Shown here piece by piece: positions 9,301 through 10,126 of a stretch of DNA of 10,126 nt. This DNA comes from Methanoregula sp. (GTDB lineage Archaea > Halobacteriota > Methanomicrobia > Methanomicrobiales > Methanospirillaceae), in the NCBI GenBank assembly GCA_003136075.1, contig PNBP01000196.1:8598-18723 (forward strand), written 5' to 3'. Positions within the stretch are counted from its first letter, which is position 1. Each line of letters starts with the position of its first letter. The translations under genes were made by a program, and so were the position numbers. The notes under the pieces were generated by a model. It saw nothing but the letters and a program-made list of their open reading frames with translations. It was not told the origin of the DNA and did not search any database.

Positions 9301-10126
9301 GCATTCCTCCGGGGACAGTCCCTTGTCCACCTGAAACGATTTGACGATGCTGTCGTCGCTTTTGAAACTGCACTTACCCGGGATCAACAGAATCCCGATA
9401 TCTGGCTGGAGAAAGGTGAAGCGCTTCTCAACAGCGGAAAATATGAAGCAGCGATTACCGCATTTGACCAGGTCATTCTCCTGAGGCCCGATGATTCGCA
9501 GGTCTTTTTCGAGCGGGGGATCGCGTATATGTCCCTTGAACAGTACGAGCTGGCGATCGATTCATTCGACCAGCAACTGGCGCGTACTCCCGGTGACCCT
9601 GCGACCTGTTATGAACGCGGACTGGCGCTCTTTACCTTGAAAAAGTTTGACGATGCGATTCCGGCTTTTGATCTCACCCTGGCTACCCAGCCGGATAATA
9701 CCGATGCGTTGTATTACCGTGCCGCTTCACTTGCCGCACAGGAAAACTATGCTGAAGCGGTTTTTGCTTTTGATGCCCTCCTTCACATCATGCCCGATCA
9801 TGCACATGCATGGTTCGAGCAGGGAGTAGCATTTGCCCATCTTGCCCGGTATGACGAAGCCTGCTCTGCATTTGATCATGCAACCGGCATACAGTCTGAT
9901 CATTTTAACGCATACCTGGAGAAAGGTCGTGCACTGGACGAGCTGAACCGGTTTGAGGATGCAGTAAAAAGTTATAACCATGCGCTGGCAATCGACCCGT
10001 CTCATGTTTCTACCCTCTATCTCAAAGGAAAAGCCCTTGCACATACCGGGCGGTCTGAGGATGCGGTGAAGGTATTTGACCTCGCACTGGAGATCGATCA
10101 TCACTATGCAGACGCACAGTTTGAAA
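298..10126 (+). CDS. Giant TPR-only solenoid protein, 3' end beyond window
   Basis: This frame runs without a stop from ATG 298 to the right edge: 3276 codons plus one base, roughly 360 kDa so far. All of it from residue 6 to 3270 is TPR: 96 complete repeats, then the start of a 97th (ADAQFE). Each repeat has helix A 'W/Y4-K7-G8-x-A10-L11-x-x-L14-G15' and helix B 'Y17-x-E-A20-I-x-A-F24-D25-x-A27-L28', then 'D31-P32'. There is no signal peptide, membrane segment, coiled coil or enzymatic motif, so it should be cytoplasmic. TPR solenoids bind peptides or proteins in their inner groove, so a scaffold role is inferred; the partner is unknown. A domain could lie past the window. It starts right at the first repeat, with no N-terminal cap domain. 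A 187-base gap separates it from the aminotransferase fragment, so they are probably separate transcription units. The coding and TPR call is very secure; the function is not known. Confidence 0.97.
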   Translation, partial: MSKSDAEALLRQGIQLYDLGRFQESTVMFDRALALFPRLPKAHYFKGIALYDLGKFEDAIVAYDSALAIDPSDPNSWYNKAATLAQLGRNEEALVACDRLIAVKFDNAEAWILKGIALYELGKYDDAIVAYDHALTIDPSHAKVYYNKGIALADLGRHEDAISAYDKAIELVPNYSKAFYNMGISLYEIGRYDDALQAFDHAYAIDPSDVWIWYYRSFILAKQEQYAAAAHSADTFLAEEPDHADIWAIKGISLFKTGNFSGAVDALGTALAKNPLVTDAWMYKGFALHELQRYEEAIAAFDKAIEMNPSGPAIYYHRGIACFRVNRFKDALSDFDHTLSLDPGNTDALYRKGITCINLSRYEEALDAFQNVIEDDAHHTGAFYFRGIALARLGRHRDAIDAFEQTLKLDRGCASAAFQMGLAYASLGRYSEAISAYDRALKIKPDYADAQYHKGYALTKLGRSEDAIHEFEKTIADDPENANAYHQRGLLLTKTGKYEEAVASFDQGISIKPDYAQAYFDKGLALVKLNQLARAIDAFDQAIDINPNYINAYFNRGLVLIRLGQQEDAIRSFDHAIAIDPTHILSLYNRGATLLKLERFSEAVAAYNSVLALAPENTNALYDKGLALSHLGLFKDAVDVFEEVIEQNPALIDAWFYKGRALSNLGLHEEAVAAFDKSLLLNPKNIDAVVHKGLDLVALTRYEDAVAVFNRALEDAPKNVWAWCYKGIALGELNRFEEAVRAYDRVLEINRRCARAFFEKGNALSHMGKQLEAVISYDQALEIDPSNPKILYQKGIALAQRERYDDAIRAFERALVIEPNNPLGQYYLGVAYAGRDRYDEAITAFEHSIALDPANALAYHYLGLALIEKERYTEALDAFSRALESDASNASSWYYRGIAYLQLQRYEDAISAFRKATDMNPALTDGFMHEGIALAGVGSYEDAITALDRSLVVNPSQIEALICRGDSLMHLKRYAEAVETFDRILALNPDLVDIWMQKGDALISLAKKQDALAAFSKVLEIRPGLAEGWKKKGNLLKDLGKLQDAVLAYTRALDIDPSLAEVWMQKGEVLNNLGRTQDAVWAYEKSLRINPEQVEGWIRNGKSLFELGRYQDAIDAFDNAIALNQRSTEAFHYKGLALEKINRVEEAIQVFEVMLEIDPSNYDAHYHHGLALVNLHNPREAIRSFEKAITINPGFAPAWYNKGKMLVETGKFPEALAALDKALEIEPSFTEVHYYRGFALQKLGRYAEAIDAFDKNLERDTSNALGYYFKGISLSKLGRFAESLEVFDRALIYDPENALIHYQKGRALSGLDRHEEAIVAFDKTLRLKPKYSEARMLKGIAQYNLGKFSEALADFDKTLDENPNNFHAWYQKGRALFDLSNYTDAIDAYDHALEMDSNYRDAYLHKGIALYEISRYEEAILSFDQAIELDSNLAQAHFHRGAAMLKQEQYREAIKSFDRMLALVPNSAHAYHLKGVALSAEGLYQDSIDAFDRALEYDPGSAESALNKAISLHNLSRDEEANTATEKALAIRPDFAEAWYYKGVALSSVENYDAAIEAFDRSIELDPTNSHAYFDLGIAHFRLRQFPESVTAFDHVLEQIPNFAPAFYYKGLTLAELGMHAEAVLAFSIALEITPDDVALLTAKGKSHESLHQYDLALSAFDAAQALESGSAAGIAYHRGMALVELDRDNEAIEAFARTFDVDSNNTDALFQKGLAYGRLGQFADALAAFDECVQKGLDTSRVRYEKGISLFSLKRYDEALVSFEQALISDPQNVDAALDKTVTLHELKRWKEVLAAAEQTIAIQPDRAEAWYYKGVALSELGRFDEAASALAEALKQDPSNAHAQFDLGLALIQLNRLPDAIVAFNEVIELFPQFPPAFYHKGLCLARMGKDEEAVAAFDHALDITPDDASLLYAKGISLESLKKYKNAIAAFEASRVINPNSSDTSYHIALCQVELGHDDDAVQSFDETLALLPDNTDVLSKKGFALLRLLKFSDAISVFDQCIEHGLTSARIYYEKGMALFALSKFEESIAVFDCALEQDSADLGSLIQKSLALCEIKKYEEVLPFLERAIAIDPENATIHFCMGSALARLSRYEDAVIALDRALEYDTVNVKIWTCKGFALYRLKRYKEAVESFKKALKRQPKDTFVLYYRGKALLHIQRPEEAIAAFDSVLQQETRQAGSWFYKGIGFSSMKLRDDALAAFETALSFDDTCDTAWYHRGKELMELDRIAECLPAFERARTLKPDNQEYAYHMGLALFGLGQYAEAVQAFDSALGLGPEHFALQYFRGKSFMELGKYPDALSALSHAQDLEPDDPIIWLAKAQTLFKLNDFAPAVTAFEKAISLDAHSAEAEFGRGESLAALHQEEEAVNAYDAALAIDPEYYEAAYQKGLSLSRLGKPVDAIKSFDATLACAPEYAPADYQKGLALFTLGKYDKAIRAFKHALDNDETLTDAIFQTGLSYANLSKYENALRAFEKMLEIDPENAPVLYQKGRMLAKLLRYDETLAALESSLNIENNLVEVWLLKGSVLFEKERYPEALETFERAIALVPDSIAAWYWKGKTFAGLGNFREATTSFDRVIEADPTCAPALFHKGSALVSLGMFEDAIDALTRALDIKPGNANGWYDRGISLAELGRYDEAISSYDRALKINPKYTNAYYDKGIALARLDRDLLAIAAFEQATAIDPHFAHAFYDKGLALLRLRKNKDAIAAFNAVIALDATSVQAFYHKGLACIRIKKYPDANSAFDAAIALNPTDYAVWFNKGLALSAMKKDEDAVAALNSAIGIDATHYDSFYQKGIVLARLGRYDEAITAFTQASTLDDQKKEAYYERGCALSALGNDAESVISFKTAIDLDSQFPDAYYQMGRALERLERYTDAITAYGEILSRVPDHADAWYHQGLSYIHISQDEEAIFALEHARKLDPRNIALLLEEGQAHARLGHYEDALHIFDIALGRDSDNGELLFEKGRALASLDRHAEAEEILGEAVIRLPNLPKPAFLRGQSLVHLKRFDDAVVAFETALTRDQQNPDIWLEKGEALLNSGKYEAAITAFDQVILLRPDDSQVFFERGIAYMSLEQYELAIDSFDQQLARTPGDPATCYERGLALFTLKKFDDAIPAFDLTLATQPDNTDALYYRAASLAAQENYAEAVFAFDALLHIMPDHAHAWFEQGVAFAHLARYDEACSAFDHATGIQSDHFNAYLEKGRALDELNRFEDAVKSYNHALAIDPSHVSTLYLKGKALAHTGRSEDAVKVFDLALEIDHHYADAQFE
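415..1230 (+). repeat. Four-TPR tandem duplication (units 2-5 and 6-9)
   Basis: Units 2-5 (415-822) and 6-9 (823-1230) match in order with a 408-base period. Units 2 and 6 share 'KA-Y--GI-LY--G' and the whole tail 'A-AIDPSD', with 19 identities over 33 residues by my count. Units 3 and 7 both replace Gly8 (Ala and Ser) and share 'WY' and 'LA'. Units 4 and 8 share 'W--KGI-L' and units 5 and 9 share 'KG-AL' and 'DKAIE'. Part of this is the general TPR consensus, but the AIDPSD tail and the shared loss of Gly8 in the next unit are specific. Confidence 0.55.
3271..3678 (+). repeat. Two-TPR tandem duplication (units 30-31 and 32-33)
   Basis: Units 30-31 (3271-3474) and 32-33 (3475-3678) repeat with a 204-base period. 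Units 30 and 32 share 'WMQKG' and 'QDA'; units 31 and 33 share 'EGW' at the start of helix A. At the DNA level TCTGGATGCAGAAAGG is identical at 3278-3293 and 3482-3497, exactly 204 bases apart. Four consecutive units with Trp at position 4 are otherwise unusual in this array. Confidence 0.6.
4801..5619 (+). repeat. Eight-TPR super-repeat, copy A (units 45-52)
   Basis: This 819-base block aligns unit for unit with the next block. Shared rare features: unit 45 lacks Gly8 (Ala) and the aromatic at position 24 (Thr), as its partner unit 53 does; unit 46 starts 'AEAWYYKGVALS'; unit 47 has 'FDLG'; unit 48 has 'PAFYYKGL'; unit 49 has 'ITPDD-' then 'AKG' and 'ESL'; unit 51 ends 'FDECVQKGL', with Gly-Leu in place of Asp-Pro; unit 52 has 'YEKG--LF-L'. 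The block holds the array's only length change, one extra residue near 5305-5325, which is why it is 819 rather than 816 bases. Confidence 0.8.
5305..5325 (+). other. Single-codon insertion that shifts the TPR register
   Basis: Between Gly8 of unit 49 (5230) and Gly8 of unit 50 (5335) the distance is 105 bases, against 102 for the other 94 steps. Aligned with the equivalent units 57-58 in the next octad, helix B matches without a gap (FDAAQALES with FEASRVINP). The extra residue therefore falls in the turn or the first residues of helix A of unit 50 (GSAAGIAY against NSSDTSY). The frame is kept. Confidence 0.8.
5620..6435 (+). repeat. Eight-TPR super-repeat, copy B (units 53-60)
   Basis: An 816-base block homologous to 4801-5619. 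Matching landmarks: unit 53 has Thr for Gly8 and Ala for the aromatic at 24; unit 54 starts 'AEAWYYKGVALS'; unit 55 has 'FDLG'; unit 56 has 'PAFYHKGL'; unit 57 has 'ITPDD-' then 'AKG' and 'ESL', with 15 of 22 residues identical to unit 49 over the stretch from ITPDD to the Tyr at position 17; unit 59 ends 'FDQCIEHGL'; unit 60 has 'YEKG--LF-L'. Unit 58 has Ala for Gly8, which copy A does not share, so it changed later. Confidence 0.8.
6436..7251 (+). repeat. Probable third, more diverged eight-TPR copy (units 61-68)
   Basis: Unit 61 clearly belongs to the same class as units 45 and 53. It lacks Gly8 (Ser), lacks the aromatic at 24 (Leu), has Glu25, shares Val20-Leu21 with unit 53, and ends 'AIAIDP' against 'TIAIQP'. 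Unit 69, eight later, again lacks Gly8 (Ala). Beyond unit 61 the match is weaker: unit 62 with 54 ('G-AL--L-R' and 'AL--AL'), unit 65 with 57 ('KGI' and 'AAFE'), unit 66 with 58 ('DT' then 'YH', and 'PDN'). This may be an older duplication or partly a consensus effect. Confidence 0.45.
8884..9903 (+). repeat. Paired TPR units eight apart (85-86 and 93-94)
   Basis: Units 85-86 (8884-9087) resemble units 93-94 (9700-9903). Both pairs carry a 'PDHA-AW--QG' junction followed by 'DEA--A' and 'HA'. Units 86 and 94 both have Gln at position 7 where most units have Lys or Arg. The spacing is 816 bases, exactly eight units, as in the 4801-6435 block. The units between are less obviously paired. Confidence 0.45.

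Larger units (their letters stand above)
313..10107 (+). repeat. 96 tandem TPR units, 102-base period
   Basis: I located position 8 of every unit. It falls at 334, 436, 538 and so on in exact 102-base steps to 5230, then, after one 105-base step, at 5335, 5437 and on to 10027. That gives 96 complete units (residues 6-3270). Position 8 is Gly in 88 of 96; the exceptions are units 3, 7, 45, 53, 58, 61, 69 and 93. Position 7 is Lys or Arg in 78 of 96. The units are diverged in protein and DNA sequence, so this is an old array, not a recent expansion. The 102-base period also generates the many spurious open frames on both strands. Confidence 0.96.

Noticed and set aside
313..10107. Regular DNA periodicity read as CRISPR or satellite DNA
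   Set aside because: The 102-base units are diverged coding sequence with one open frame and TPR consensus residues. There are no identical short repeats separated by unique spacers.
298..10126. A hidden enzymatic or membrane domain within the array
   Set aside because: I read the full translation. Units follow one another without gaps, and no hydrophobic run long enough to span a membrane and no catalytic motif appears.

Overview
The window is almost entirely one gene. After 110 bases that close an upstream aminotransferase-like gene and a 187-base intergenic region, a single + strand reading frame opens at 298 and stays open to the last base (3276 complete codons, no stop, no other domain). 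I translated it in full. It is a bare tetratricopeptide repeat (TPR) protein: 96 complete repeats plus the first six residues of a 97th. Every repeat is 34 residues (102 bases) long, with one exception, a single extra codon near 5305-5325.

The organism is probably an archaeon, most likely a methanogen of the Methanomicrobiales (Methanoregula/Methanospirillum type). Long TPR proteins with repeats of the form 'AWY-KG-AL--LGRYDEAI-A(F/Y)D-AL-IDP' are common there. The intergenic region also carries TATA-like boxes, one behind a purine-rich BRE-like stretch, rather than a clear bacterial -35/-10 pair. This placement is inference; no marker gene is present.

Layout: 1-110, 3' end of a PLP-dependent aminotransferase-like gene. 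111-297, intergenic, with a possible terminator hairpin, two TATA-like boxes, ACATGT/ATACCGG repeats and a possible 19-codon leader frame whose stop overlaps the start of the big gene. 298-10126 (continuing beyond the window), the giant TPR gene. All other open frames, on both strands, are shadows of this repetitive gene.

The array has internal higher-order structure. A four-repeat duplication lies near the N-terminus (415-1230) and a two-repeat duplication at 3271-3678. A striking eight-repeat super-repeat runs through 4801-7251, and the same eight-unit spacing reappears near 8884-9903. Eight TPRs are about one turn of a TPR superhelix, so the protein may have grown turn by turn. Its function is unknown. 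By architecture it should be a long cytoplasmic solenoid that binds other proteins, with no catalytic domain visible in this window.
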